DNA of 64,000 bases from Flavobacterium crocinum (GTDB lineage Bacteria; Bacteroidota; Bacteroidia; Flavobacteriales; Flavobacteriaceae), in the NCBI RefSeq assembly GCF_003122385.1, contig NZ_CP029255.1, positions 4,030,001 through 4,094,000 of the forward strand, given 5' to 3'. Both the position numbers and the translations under genes were made by a program. The notes below the pieces were generated by a model. The model did no database searches. It had not been told where the DNA came from and saw only the letters and a list, made by a program, of their open reading frames with translations. Positions 16,098 to 23,538 of the stretch are shown piece by piece; within the stretch, counting starts at the first letter, position 1; the number at the start of each line of letters is the position of its first letter.

Positions 16098-16646
16098 TCA
16101 CTCTTTTCCGCCTAATAGACTATCCTGCCAGTCTTTCAATTCCTGCCATTTTCCCTGGTAAGCCATTAAAGCCTGTTTTGCCCATGTGCTTGGATTGTGT
16201 ATGGCGTAATTCTCGCCACCTGCATCAAGTATAGATTGTAATTTTTCTGTTGAAGCCTGAGAAAGATCATACCACGTTTTGATTCCGGCATCGTTAAACA
16301 AAGCTTCTATTTTTGGTCCGATTCCCTCGACAATTTTCAGGTCATTTTCTTTGATTTTCTTGCCGAGCACCGTTGCTGCCAATTCACTGTTAAATGGAAT
16401 TACAGTTGGAGCGCTTGCTGCAAACGATTGTGGTGCAGGTTTAGATTTTGCTGCCGCTAAATCTGCTTCTAAAGTTGAAATCCTTCCATTTAGATTTCGG
16501 GTATTAGCTTTACAGGCATCCAAATCGGCCTGAAGTGACAATGCAAGAGAATCATCATTTTTCGAATTCATTTTTCCTAGTAAGTAGCCTAAAATTCCAC
16601 AGATTAGTCCTACTAGTGCAGGTATTAAGATACAAGGTATATTCAT
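16098..16646 (-). CDS. membrane-anchored helix-hairpin-helix protein
   Basis: 182 residues. An N-terminal membrane helix (ILIPALVGLICGILGYLLG, about 6-24) is followed by a coiled-coil stretch (LQADLDACKANTRNLNGRIS) and a low-complexity Ala/Pro linker. A helix-hairpin-helix region follows with LKIVEGIGPKIEALFNDAGI (about 102-121), and a short helical tail ends the protein. HhH motifs usually contact DNA non-specifically, but this version is the short one often found in proteins annotated only by that motif. It lies 19 bases after the OmpA-domain gene, so the pair is likely co-transcribed and may be envelope-associated. Confidence 0.78.
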   Translation of the reverse strand: MNIPCILIPALVGLICGILGYLLGKMNSKNDDSLALSLQADLDACKANTRNLNGRISTLEADLAAAKSKPAPQSFAASAPTVIPFNSELAATVLGKKIKENDLKIVEGIGPKIEALFNDAGIKTWYDLSQASTEKLQSILDAGGENYAIHNPSTWAKQALMAYQGKWQELKDWQDSLLGGKE

Positions 16647-16665
16647 GATCGTATGTTTTGATTAA

Positions 16666-17583
16666 TTATTTAATAGTAATTACAGTCCTTCTGTTTGATG
16701 CCTTTCCTTCAGAAGTATTATTATCTCCAATTGGCTCATCCGGTCCTTTAGATTGTGTTTCAATCCTTCTGGCATCAATACCATTTTTAGAAAGATAATT
16801 TTTAGAAAATTCTGCTCTTTTTTGTCCTAAAACAATGTTTGAATCACGATTTCCAACATTATCAGAATGTCCAACAGCTAAAACAACAGCGTCTTTTACA
16901 TGTTCGGTATATTTTACAATATCTGCAACTTTTTGTTTTTCAAGAGTCGTTAAAGTTTCTTTGGACTGATTGGTATTAAAATGAAGAATTAACGGATCTG
17001 CATTAATTTTACTTTTTAAAGCAGTCCACTCATCAGTTCCTGCACTTGTGGAAGTAGAATCTATAGTGTCAAATGCATAATTTGCGGGACCTAGAAGTGT
17101 GTCGGCACTCATTTTCCATTTGCCTATAATTTCTCCTTTGGTGTTGAATTGTTTTTCTGATAATCCTTCAGAGACAAAATAATTTTTGACTTCGTTGGCT
17201 CTTGCCAGACCCAGATTCTCAAAATTGGTAGAATTTGTTTCATCTGATGTTGCATAGCCCGTTATCGTTACTTTTTGCTGAGGGTTTGAAACCAGGAATG
17301 TCTTTAATTTTTGAATACCACTTATGACAGAATCACTGACAGGTATTATTAAAGTAGCGCTGTTTTTAAGGAACTTGAGATTATCATTTGTCTGATATTC
17401 AATTCCAGGACCATTTAGTACAAACGGAACAAAATTAGGCTCCTGAACAGGTGTTGAAACTGTTTTTGGAGTATCATCCGTTGTAATTTTCTCAGAGCAA
17501 TTGCAGCAGAATTTCAGATATAAAAAAGTACCTAAAATAATGGTTATTGCAATGCCTAATAGATAAAGTGCTTTTTTAGACAT
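16666..17583 (-). CDS. double OmpA-domain envelope protein
   Basis: 305 residues with an N-terminal membrane helix (ALYLLGIAITIILGTFLYLKF, then a CCNC cluster). Two OmpA-C-like peptidoglycan-binding domains follow. The first (about 68-155) has VTITGYATSDETN and NLGLARANEVKNYF. The second (about 195-305) has AVGHSDNVGNRDSN, LGQKRAEFSKNYL and the final SNRRTVI. The conserved Asp and Arg that bind diaminopimelate are visible in both. It should tie the cell membrane to peptidoglycan. It is first gene of a two-gene leftward operon with the HhH protein. Confidence 0.88.
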   Translation of the reverse strand: MSKKALYLLGIAITIILGTFLYLKFCCNCSEKITTDDTPKTVSTPVQEPNFVPFVLNGPGIEYQTNDNLKFLKNSATLIIPVSDSVISGIQKLKTFLVSNPQQKVTITGYATSDETNSTNFENLGLARANEVKNYFVSEGLSEKQFNTKGEIIGKWKMSADTLLGPANYAFDTIDSTSTSAGTDEWTALKSKINADPLILHFNTNQSKETLTTLEKQKVADIVKYTEHVKDAVVLAVGHSDNVGNRDSNIVLGQKRAEFSKNYLSKNGIDARRIETQSKGPDEPIGDNNTSEGKASNRRTVITIK

Positions 17584-17768
17584 AGACGATGAAGTTAAGA
17601 TTCTATCAAATTTAACTAAAAAAATAACACGTAATGTATTAATAATCAGTTATTTTAAGGTTTTTAGCTTCAAAGTCTATTTTTCAAATTAACAAATTTT
17701 TCATTTTTTATCTTTTTAAGGACTTGATTAAAATGAGTAACTTGCATAAAAATAATTTACATTTTAAA

Positions 17769-18242
17769 ATGGTCGAAATAGAAAGAAAATTTCTTGTCAA
17801 ATCTGACGACTTCAAAAATCAGGCTTTTACTCAGAATAAAATAGCTCAGGGATACTTGAGTTCTGTTCCGGAGCGAACTGTTAGAGTTAGAATTAAAGGG
17901 AACAAAGGATTTATAACTATAAAGGGAATAAGTCAAAGTGGCGGTATGTCCCGTTTTGAATGGGAAAATGAAATTCCGCTGGACGAAGCAACAGAACTTT
18001 TGAAATTGTGTGAGAAAGGTAAAATCGAAAAAACGCGTTACGAAATAAAATCAGGAATTCATGTGTATGAAGTAGATGAATTTTATGGCGAAAATGAAGG
18101 TTTGGTAATGGCTGAAATTGAATTAAATTCTGAAACAGAATCCTTTGAAAAGCCAGACTGGCTTGGTGAAGAAGTTACTAATGATGAAAGATATTACAAT
18201 GCTTATTTGAGCAAAAATCCTTTTAAAGACTGGCAGAAATAA
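17769..18242 (+). CDS. CYTH-domain protein (triphosphate tunnel phosphohydrolase family)
   Basis: I place the start at the ATG of MVEIERKFLV (17769), since this ExExK element is the N-terminus of CYTH proteins; in-frame ATGs at 17724 and 17733 would add unconserved residues. The protein is then 157 residues. The basic strand RTVRVRIKG, the ITIKG strand and the ALVMAEIELNSE-type acidic strand (here LVMAEIELNSE) line the tunnel. Bacterial members hydrolyse inorganic tripolyphosphate or similar. The stop is one base before the ATG of the YpdA-like gene, so the two are translationally linked. Confidence 0.9.
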   Translation: MVEIERKFLVKSDDFKNQAFTQNKIAQGYLSSVPERTVRVRIKGNKGFITIKGISQSGGMSRFEWENEIPLDEATELLKLCEKGKIEKTRYEIKSGIHVYEVDEFYGENEGLVMAEIELNSETESFEKPDWLGEEVTNDERYYNAYLSKNPFKDWQK

Positions 18243-18243
18243 A

Positions 18244-19218
18244 ATGACAGAATCAAAGTACGACCTTATAATAGTAGGTGGTGGTCCAATCGGACTAGCC
18301 TGCGCCATTGAAGCCGAAAAGAAAAATCTGAAGTATTTAATTATAGAAAAAGGTGCGATAGTAAACAGTATTTTTAACTACCCGCTTTATATGACCTTTT
18401 TTTCAACTGCCGAAAGATTGGAAATTGGAGATATTCCGTTTAATTGTCTGGCACCAAAGCCCGGGCGTCAGGAAGCTTTAGAATATTACAGAAATATACA
18501 TCGTTATTTTAAATTCAATATCAATCTTTTTGAAAAAGTTATTGATGTAAAGAAAGATGATAATAGTATTTTTCAAATAAAAACAGACAAACAAGCATAT
18601 CAATCTAAGAATGTTATAATTGCTACAGGTTTTTATGATATTCCGATTGAGATGAATGTTTTGGGAGAAAATCTGCCTAAAGTTCGTCATTATTACAAGG
18701 AAGCGCATGAATATGTTTTTAGAAAAGTTTTAGTTGTAGGAGCAAATAATTCTTCTGTAGATGCTGCACTGGAATGTTGGAGAAAAGGTGCAGATGTTAC
18801 GATGGTGATTCGAAAAAACGAGATAAATAGCCGTGTAAAATATTGGGTAAAACCGGATATAGAAAACCGTATCGAAGAAGGAAGCATTAAAGCATACTTT
18901 CAGTCTAATATAACCGAAATTCGAGAAAACGAAGTTGAAATTGAAACGCCAAATGGTAAAATCACAATCGAAAATGATTTTGTTTTAGCTTTGACAGGTT
19001 ATAAACCAGATTTGAATTTTCTTGAAAAAATGGGAATCCAGCTTTCTGATGATGAATTAAAAATTCCAGTTTATAATTCAGAAACGATGGAAACCAATGT
19101 TGAAGGCTTATTTCTTGCTGGCGTTGTCTGCGGCGGTATGCAGACACACAAATGGTTTATAGAAAATTCAAGAATCCACGCCAATATGATTCTAGATTAC
19201 ATAAGTAGCTCAAAGTAA
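18244..19218 (+). CDS. YpdA-family FAD/NAD(P) disulfide reductase
   Basis: 324 residues with the FAD-binding Rossmann motif VGGGPIGLACAIEA (about 10-23). The YpdA-specific NYPLYMTFFSTAERLEIG segment follows, then a second Rossmann motif VVGANNSSVDAALE (about 162-175) for NADPH. The C-terminal FLAGVVCGG is the FAD/active-site region. The family is the putative bacillithiol disulfide reductase (Bdr) of Bacillota and Bacteroidota. That fits the lack of glutathione in many Flavobacteria, but bacillithiol genes are not in this window. It forms an operon with the CYTH gene. Confidence 0.9.
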   Translation: MTESKYDLIIVGGGPIGLACAIEAEKKNLKYLIIEKGAIVNSIFNYPLYMTFFSTAERLEIGDIPFNCLAPKPGRQEALEYYRNIHRYFKFNINLFEKVIDVKKDDNSIFQIKTDKQAYQSKNVIIATGFYDIPIEMNVLGENLPKVRHYYKEAHEYVFRKVLVVGANNSSVDAALECWRKGADVTMVIRKNEINSRVKYWVKPDIENRIEEGSIKAYFQSNITEIRENEVEIETPNGKITIENDFVLALTGYKPDLNFLEKMGIQLSDDELKIPVYNSETMETNVEGLFLAGVVCGGMQTHKWFIENSRIHANMILDYISSSK

Positions 19219-19224
19219 AAGAGA

Positions 19225-19320
19225 TTTGCCACGGATTACACGAATTCACACAAATTTTATAAACTTAATTAAAATATAAAGTAAAAGAAATTAGTGTGAA
19301 TTCGTGTAATCCGTGGCAAA
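19225..19320. repeat. 27-bp perfect inverted repeat, family B
   Basis: The left arm 19225-19251 (TTTGCCACGGATTACACG...) and right arm 19294-19320 (...GTGTAATCCGTGGCAAA) are exact complements with a 42-base spacer. It lies between convergent ypdA-like and selO genes and is related to the elements at 20922-21063 and around 13590. Confidence 0.9.
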
Positions 19321-19328
19321 AAAAGCTT

Positions 19329-20897
19329 TTAAGAACTGCAAGAAAGCATTGAACAGCCAACTTTTGTTCTGGCCCAATCCGGACGTTTGGCAAACCATTT
19401 TTCCGATTTCGGCTGTTCGGCATAAGGATTTTTTAAAAGCTGAAATAATTCATCTACTAAAGAATAATCTCCTTTATCTGCAGTATCTATTGCCAATTGT
19501 GCCATATAATTTCTGAGCACATATTTAGGATTTATTTCATTCATTTTTGAAGCACGTTCTTCATCAGAAAGTGTTTCACTACTCAATCTTTTTAGATAAA
19601 CAGAAAGCCATTTCTGCCATGCGTCCAAAATTGTATCTTTTATTTCCTGTGGCAAATAAAATGCGTACTCGATCTTTTCAAATGCTTGTTCTACAGAATC
19701 TTCTTTTTTAATTTGACTAAGATTTCTAAAAAATATAGTCATATCGGTTTCTGATAATTGTAAAATTTCCTCTAACCCTTTTATGATTTTATTATCAGTA
19801 TCGCTTGAAGTAAATATTCCTAATTTGCTTAAAAACATAATTTTGTAATCTTCTTCAAAATCAATTATAAATGAATCCAGAATCTTTTCTAAAGGTGCTG
19901 CTTCATTAACAAGAGGATAGAGTGCATTTGCTAATTGAAATAAATTCCACTGCGCAACTTGCGGCTGATTTCCGAATCGGTATCTTCTGTTTTGACTGTC
20001 TGTTGTATTGGGAGTCCAATCCGGATCGTAATTTTCTAACCAGCCATAAGGGCCGTAATCAATCGTAATTCCGTGAATAGACATATTATCGGTATTCATA
20101 ACTCCGTGAACAAAACCAACTCTTTGCCAATGCAAAATCATTTTACGCGTAGTATCTGCTACCTCTTGAAAGAATTGAATGTATTGTTCTTTCGGTTCAC
20201 CTGTAATTTCCGGAAAGTAATGTTTGATTGTATATTCTACAAACTGTTTTAGGTTCTTAAGTTCGTTTCTGGCTGTCAGCATTTCATAACTTCCAAAACG
20301 TATGAAAGATGGAGCCACACGACAAACCACCGCGCCTTTTTCATAAGCTGGATTTCCGTTATACAAAATATCACGCAATACCTGATCTCCCGAAAGAATC
20401 AAAGAAAGCGATCGCGTAGTGGGAACACCTAAATAATGCATGGCCTCTGCACACAAATATTCTCTAATAGAAGAACGCAAAACGGCTAAACCATCTGCTG
20501 TTCTGGAATAAGGCGTTTTTCCAGCTCCTTTTAATTGCAGCGTATAAAACTGATTTTTATTTTCAACTTCGGTTAAATTAATCGCACGACCGTCTCCGAG
20601 TTGACCCGCCCAATTTCCAAACTGATGTCCCGCATAACACATTGCATAAGGTTGTGTTTCGGGTAAAATATCTTTTCCTGAAAATACATTTAGGAATTCA
20701 TCTGACTGAATTTCCTCTTTTGAAATCCCAACTAATTCCGCAACTTCTTCAGAAGCATGTATTAGTTCAGGATTAGAAGGTTTTGTTGGATTTACATACG
20801 AAAATAAAGTGTTTTTTACCTGACGAATTTCATTTGTTAATTCCGGATCCGCAGGTAATTCAGCTGTAAATCGATTGTTTATTTTTAAACTTTTCAT
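19329..20897 (-). CDS. selO: SelO/YdiU protein AMPylase
   Basis: A pseudokinase-fold enzyme that transfers AMP to protein Ser/Thr/Tyr, linked to redox homeostasis. It is 522 residues long. Conserved blocks are CYAGHQFGNWAGQLGDGRA (about 87-105), LKGAGKTPYSRTADG (about 122-136, ATP-binding Lys/Arg), REYLCAEAMHYLG (about 145-157), CRVAPSFIRFGSYE, and HGVMNTDNMSIHGITIDYGP (catalytic Asp/Asn). The C-terminus CSMLSCSS matches the position of the redox Cys or Sec of SelO, here Cys. Length and motifs are complete. Confidence 0.95.
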   Translation of the reverse strand: MKSLKINNRFTAELPADPELTNEIRQVKNTLFSYVNPTKPSNPELIHASEEVAELVGISKEEIQSDEFLNVFSGKDILPETQPYAMCYAGHQFGNWAGQLGDGRAINLTEVENKNQFYTLQLKGAGKTPYSRTADGLAVLRSSIREYLCAEAMHYLGVPTTRSLSLILSGDQVLRDILYNGNPAYEKGAVVCRVAPSFIRFGSYEMLTARNELKNLKQFVEYTIKHYFPEITGEPKEQYIQFFQEVADTTRKMILHWQRVGFVHGVMNTDNMSIHGITIDYGPYGWLENYDPDWTPNTTDSQNRRYRFGNQPQVAQWNLFQLANALYPLVNEAAPLEKILDSFIIDFEEDYKIMFLSKLGIFTSSDTDNKIIKGLEEILQLSETDMTIFFRNLSQIKKEDSVEQAFEKIEYAFYLPQEIKDTILDAWQKWLSVYLKRLSSETLSDEERASKMNEINPKYVLRNYMAQLAIDTADKGDYSLVDELFQLLKNPYAEQPKSEKWFAKRPDWARTKVGCSMLSCSS

Positions 20898-20921
20898 TTT
20901 GTTTTTTTATTTTGCCACAGA

Positions 20922-21063
20922 TTAAATGGATTAAAAGGATTTCTTTCTTTTTTTTGCCGCGAATTACACAAATTAACACGATTTTTTTTTTTTAATTTAA
21001 CCAAAAATTAGTGTTAATTCGTGGCCAAAAAAAATCTTTTTAATCTTTAAAATCTGTGGCTAA
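20922..21063. repeat. Nested inverted repeat, family B
   Basis: The outer arms are TTGCCACAGATTAAATGG... (20922-20952) and ...AAAATCTGTGGCTAA (21032-21063). The inner arms are GCCGCGAATTACACAAATTA... (from 20956) and GTGTTAATTCGTGGC (21011-21025). Pairing is imperfect. The whole fills the gap between selO and msrA. Confidence 0.8.
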
Positions 21064-21071
21064 AATTAAAT

Positions 21072-21605
21072 TTAGCTAATTAACATATCAGCGTACATTT
21101 TTTTTAGTTTTTGAATTTTCGGATCAATTACTACTTGGCAATATCCAGCTTCCTGATTTTCATTGTAATAATTTTGATGATAATCTTCTGCTTCGTAAAA
21201 TACTTCAAATGGCTTTAATTGAGTAACAATTGGATCTGCGTAAGCTGGTTGTACTTCCTCAAATACTTTTTCTGCAATTTCTTTTTGTTCTTCATTATGA
21301 TATAAAATGATAGAACGATACTGCGTTCCGCTATCACCGCCCTGACGATTTAAAGTTGTTGGGTCATGGCTTGTCATGAAAATGAAAATTAAGTCATGAT
21401 ATGAAATTATGTCAGGATTATAAGTGACCTGAATAACTTCTGCATGTCCGGTTCTCCCAGTACAAACTTCACGATAAGCAGGGTTTTTAATAAATCCATC
21501 CGAATAACCTGATTTTATTGATTCTATTCCTTTTAAACGCTGAATTACAGCTTCTATACACCAAAAACAACCACCACCAAAGGTGGCTACTGATAAATTT
21601 CCCAT
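21072..21605 (-). CDS. msrA: peptide methionine sulfoxide reductase A
   Basis: Reduces S-methionine sulfoxide in proteins. It is 177 residues long. The catalytic motif is GGGCFWC (10-16, nucleophile C13), with no signal peptide, so it is cytoplasmic. GYSDG, NPAYREVCTGRTGHAE and the SHDPTTLNRQGGDSGTQYRS block (about 79-98) are the family hallmarks. A resolving Cys may be in QEAGYCQVVIDP (about 155). It is separate from msrB, with selO downstream on the same strand. Confidence 0.96.
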   Translation of the reverse strand: MGNLSVATFGGGCFWCIEAVIQRLKGIESIKSGYSDGFIKNPAYREVCTGRTGHAEVIQVTYNPDIISYHDLIFIFMTSHDPTTLNRQGGDSGTQYRSIILYHNEEQKEIAEKVFEEVQPAYADPIVTQLKPFEVFYEAEDYHQNYYNENQEAGYCQVVIDPKIQKLKKMYADMLIS

Positions 21606-21755
21606 AAATGAACTTTTTGTTTGTTTATTGTCTATTAATTCGATAGGATATTATGATAATTTGCTAAAAAATAGTTCTTTTAACTAAAGATACCCGACAG
21701 GAATGTAATGTTTGAAGTTTGTTATTGATAAATTCGCAATTTTATAAAAAAACGA

Positions 21756-21763
21756 TATATTTG
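21756..21763 (+). promoter_or_regulatory. Putative -7 element for the class V PLP gene
   Basis: TATATTTG matches TAnnTTTG exactly 24 bases before the ATG at 21787. Confidence 0.55.
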
Positions 21764-21786
21764 CAGTCAAACACAAGACACAACTA

Positions 21787-23274
21787 ATGAATAGCAAAAA
21801 TAGTACCATCACCCTTGAAACTTATTTTCAGGAATTTAGACAGAATATTGTCGGCATAAATCAGGAATTTACGTCACCTTATGGCAGAAAATCAATCGTT
21901 TATACTGACTGGACTGCCAGCGGAAGATTATATCGTCCTATTGAAGAAAAATTATTGAATGATTTCGGTCCTTTTGTAGCCAATACACATACTGAAACTA
22001 CTGTTTCCGGTACTGCCATGACAAAAGCCTATCATCATGCCAGACATATTATTAAACGTCATGCGAATGCAAATAATGATGATGTCCTGATTACAGATGG
22101 AACGGGAATGACTGGAGTTATCAATAAATTTCAGCGTATTTTGGGCTTGAAAGTTCCTGAGAATTTAAAAAGTTTTACGAATGTCCCAGCAGAAAAGAAA
22201 CCAATTGTTTTTATTTCTCATATGGAGCATCATTCTAACCAAACTTCATGGCTGGAAACTATTGCTGATGTTGAAATTATTCCGTCTTGTGAAAAAGGAC
22301 TTTTTAATTTAGAAAATCTTGAAGTTTTATTAGAAAAATATACTGATAGAACGATTAAAATTGCTTCGATTACAGCTTGTTCTAATGTAACAGGATTAAG
22401 AACACCTTTTCATGAAGCTGCAAAATTAATGCACCAATATAACGGGGTTTGTTTTGTAGATTTTGCTTGTTCCGGGCCTTATGTAGAAGTAGATATGCAC
22501 CCTGCTGATCCTGAAGCATATTTGGACGCAGTTTTCATGTCTCCGCATAAATTTTTAGGCGGCCCTGGAACTTCTGGTGTGTTAATTTTCAATAAAAAAT
22601 TATACAATAATATGATTCCGGATTGTCCTGGTGGTGGAACTGTAAGCTGGACAAATCCTTGGGGAGAACATAAATATATTGACAACATTGAAGATCGTGA
22701 AGACGGGGGAACTCCCGGTTTTCTTCAGGTTATTAAGACAGCTTTGGCTATTGAACTTAAAGAAGAAATGGGAATCGAAAACATTATGCAACGCGAGCAC
22801 GAAATCGTTGATTATGTTTTTAGTGAATTAGAACCTATTGAAAATATCAAGATTTTAGCAGGACAACATAAAGAACGTCTTGGAGTAATTTCGTTTTTTA
22901 TTGATGATCTTCATTTTAATTTAGGTGTAAAAATCTTAAATGATCGTTTTGGAATCCAGACCAGAGGAGGATGTAGTTGTGCGGGAACTTACGGTCATTA
23001 TTTATTGCATGTTGATCAGGAGACTTCTAATAAATTGGTTAACGAAATTACAATTGGTGATTTAATCAAAAAACCGGGATGGATTAGAATGTCAATTCAC
23101 CCGACAACTACTGATAAAGAAATTGCTTTTGTTTGTCAAAGCATTAAAGAACTGGCAGCAAATCATAAAGAATGGGCTTTGGATTATTCTTATGATAAAA
23201 ACAGAAACGAGTTTATTCATAAAAATGCTACTTCTTTTGAAGATGAATTGGTGGAAAGCTGGTTTAAATCTTAA
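21787..23274 (+). CDS. aminotransferase class V-fold PLP enzyme (cysteine-desulfurase-like)
   Basis: 495 residues, longer than SufS/NifS (about 400). The N-terminal YTDWTASGRLYRP and FGPFVANTHTET segments and TDGTGMTGVINKFQ cover the PLP phosphate region. The PLP lysine is in MSPHKFLGGPGTSG (K about 255). The late RGGCSCAGTYGHYLL motif carries a Cys-rich loop like the sulfur-accepting Cys of desulfurases. The extra C-terminal 80 residues and the GWIRMSIHPTTTD segment mark a distinct subfamily, so a role in sulfur or selenium transfer is inference. It stands alone between a promoter and a terminator. Confidence 0.8.
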   Translation: MNSKNSTITLETYFQEFRQNIVGINQEFTSPYGRKSIVYTDWTASGRLYRPIEEKLLNDFGPFVANTHTETTVSGTAMTKAYHHARHIIKRHANANNDDVLITDGTGMTGVINKFQRILGLKVPENLKSFTNVPAEKKPIVFISHMEHHSNQTSWLETIADVEIIPSCEKGLFNLENLEVLLEKYTDRTIKIASITACSNVTGLRTPFHEAAKLMHQYNGVCFVDFACSGPYVEVDMHPADPEAYLDAVFMSPHKFLGGPGTSGVLIFNKKLYNNMIPDCPGGGTVSWTNPWGEHKYIDNIEDREDGGTPGFLQVIKTALAIELKEEMGIENIMQREHEIVDYVFSELEPIENIKILAGQHKERLGVISFFIDDLHFNLGVKILNDRFGIQTRGGCSCAGTYGHYLLHVDQETSNKLVNEITIGDLIKKPGWIRMSIHPTTTDKEIAFVCQSIKELAANHKEWALDYSYDKNRNEFIHKNATSFEDELVESWFKS

Positions 23275-23284
23275 TTTTTTATTG

Positions 23285-23299
23285 ACCGCAAAGACACAA
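23285..23299 (+). repeat. Dispersed repeat motif, family D copy 2
   Basis: ACCGCAAAGACACAA, identical to the complement of 5508-5522, lies 11 bases after the stop of the PLP enzyme. Confidence 0.6.
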
Positions 23300-23334
23300 G
23301 GATTTACACAAAGTGCGCTAAGGTTATAAAATAT

Positions 23335-23370
23335 AAACCCAATAGTTTTTAAACTATTGGGTTTGTTTTT
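23335..23370 (+). terminator. Terminator after the class V PLP gene
   Basis: AAACCCAATAGTTT (23335-23348) and AAACTATTGGGTTT (23351-23364) pair perfectly with a 2-base spacer, followed by GTTTTTT. Confidence 0.9.
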
Positions 23371-23395
23371 TCTTATGAAAATGAAAGTTTCTAAT

Positions 23396-23500
23396 TTAGC
23401 CCCGATAGAAGTGGAAATCCTTTTACTTTTTTCTTTAAAAAGTAAAAGATTACTTCATCAGTTCGCTATCGCTCATGTGCAACGGATAGCGGGACTGGAC
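23396..23500 (+). ncRNA. Possible structured intergenic RNA/repeat (Flavo-1-like appearance)
   Basis: The segment opens with TTAGCCCCGATAGAAGTGG and closes with AACGGATAGCGGGACT. Inside is a hairpin CTTTTACTTTTT/AAAAAGTAAAAG (23420-23448). From memory, sequences of the form AGCCCCGATAGAAG...GGATAGCGGGA recur between flavobacterial genes, and I think they match the published Flavo-1 RNA motif, but I cannot confirm the name. It sits between convergent genes and so could instead be a terminator-like repeat. Confidence 0.4.
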
Positions 23501-23538
23501 GTTATTTAAAACAAGAATATTTCTGCTACTAAAAAAAA

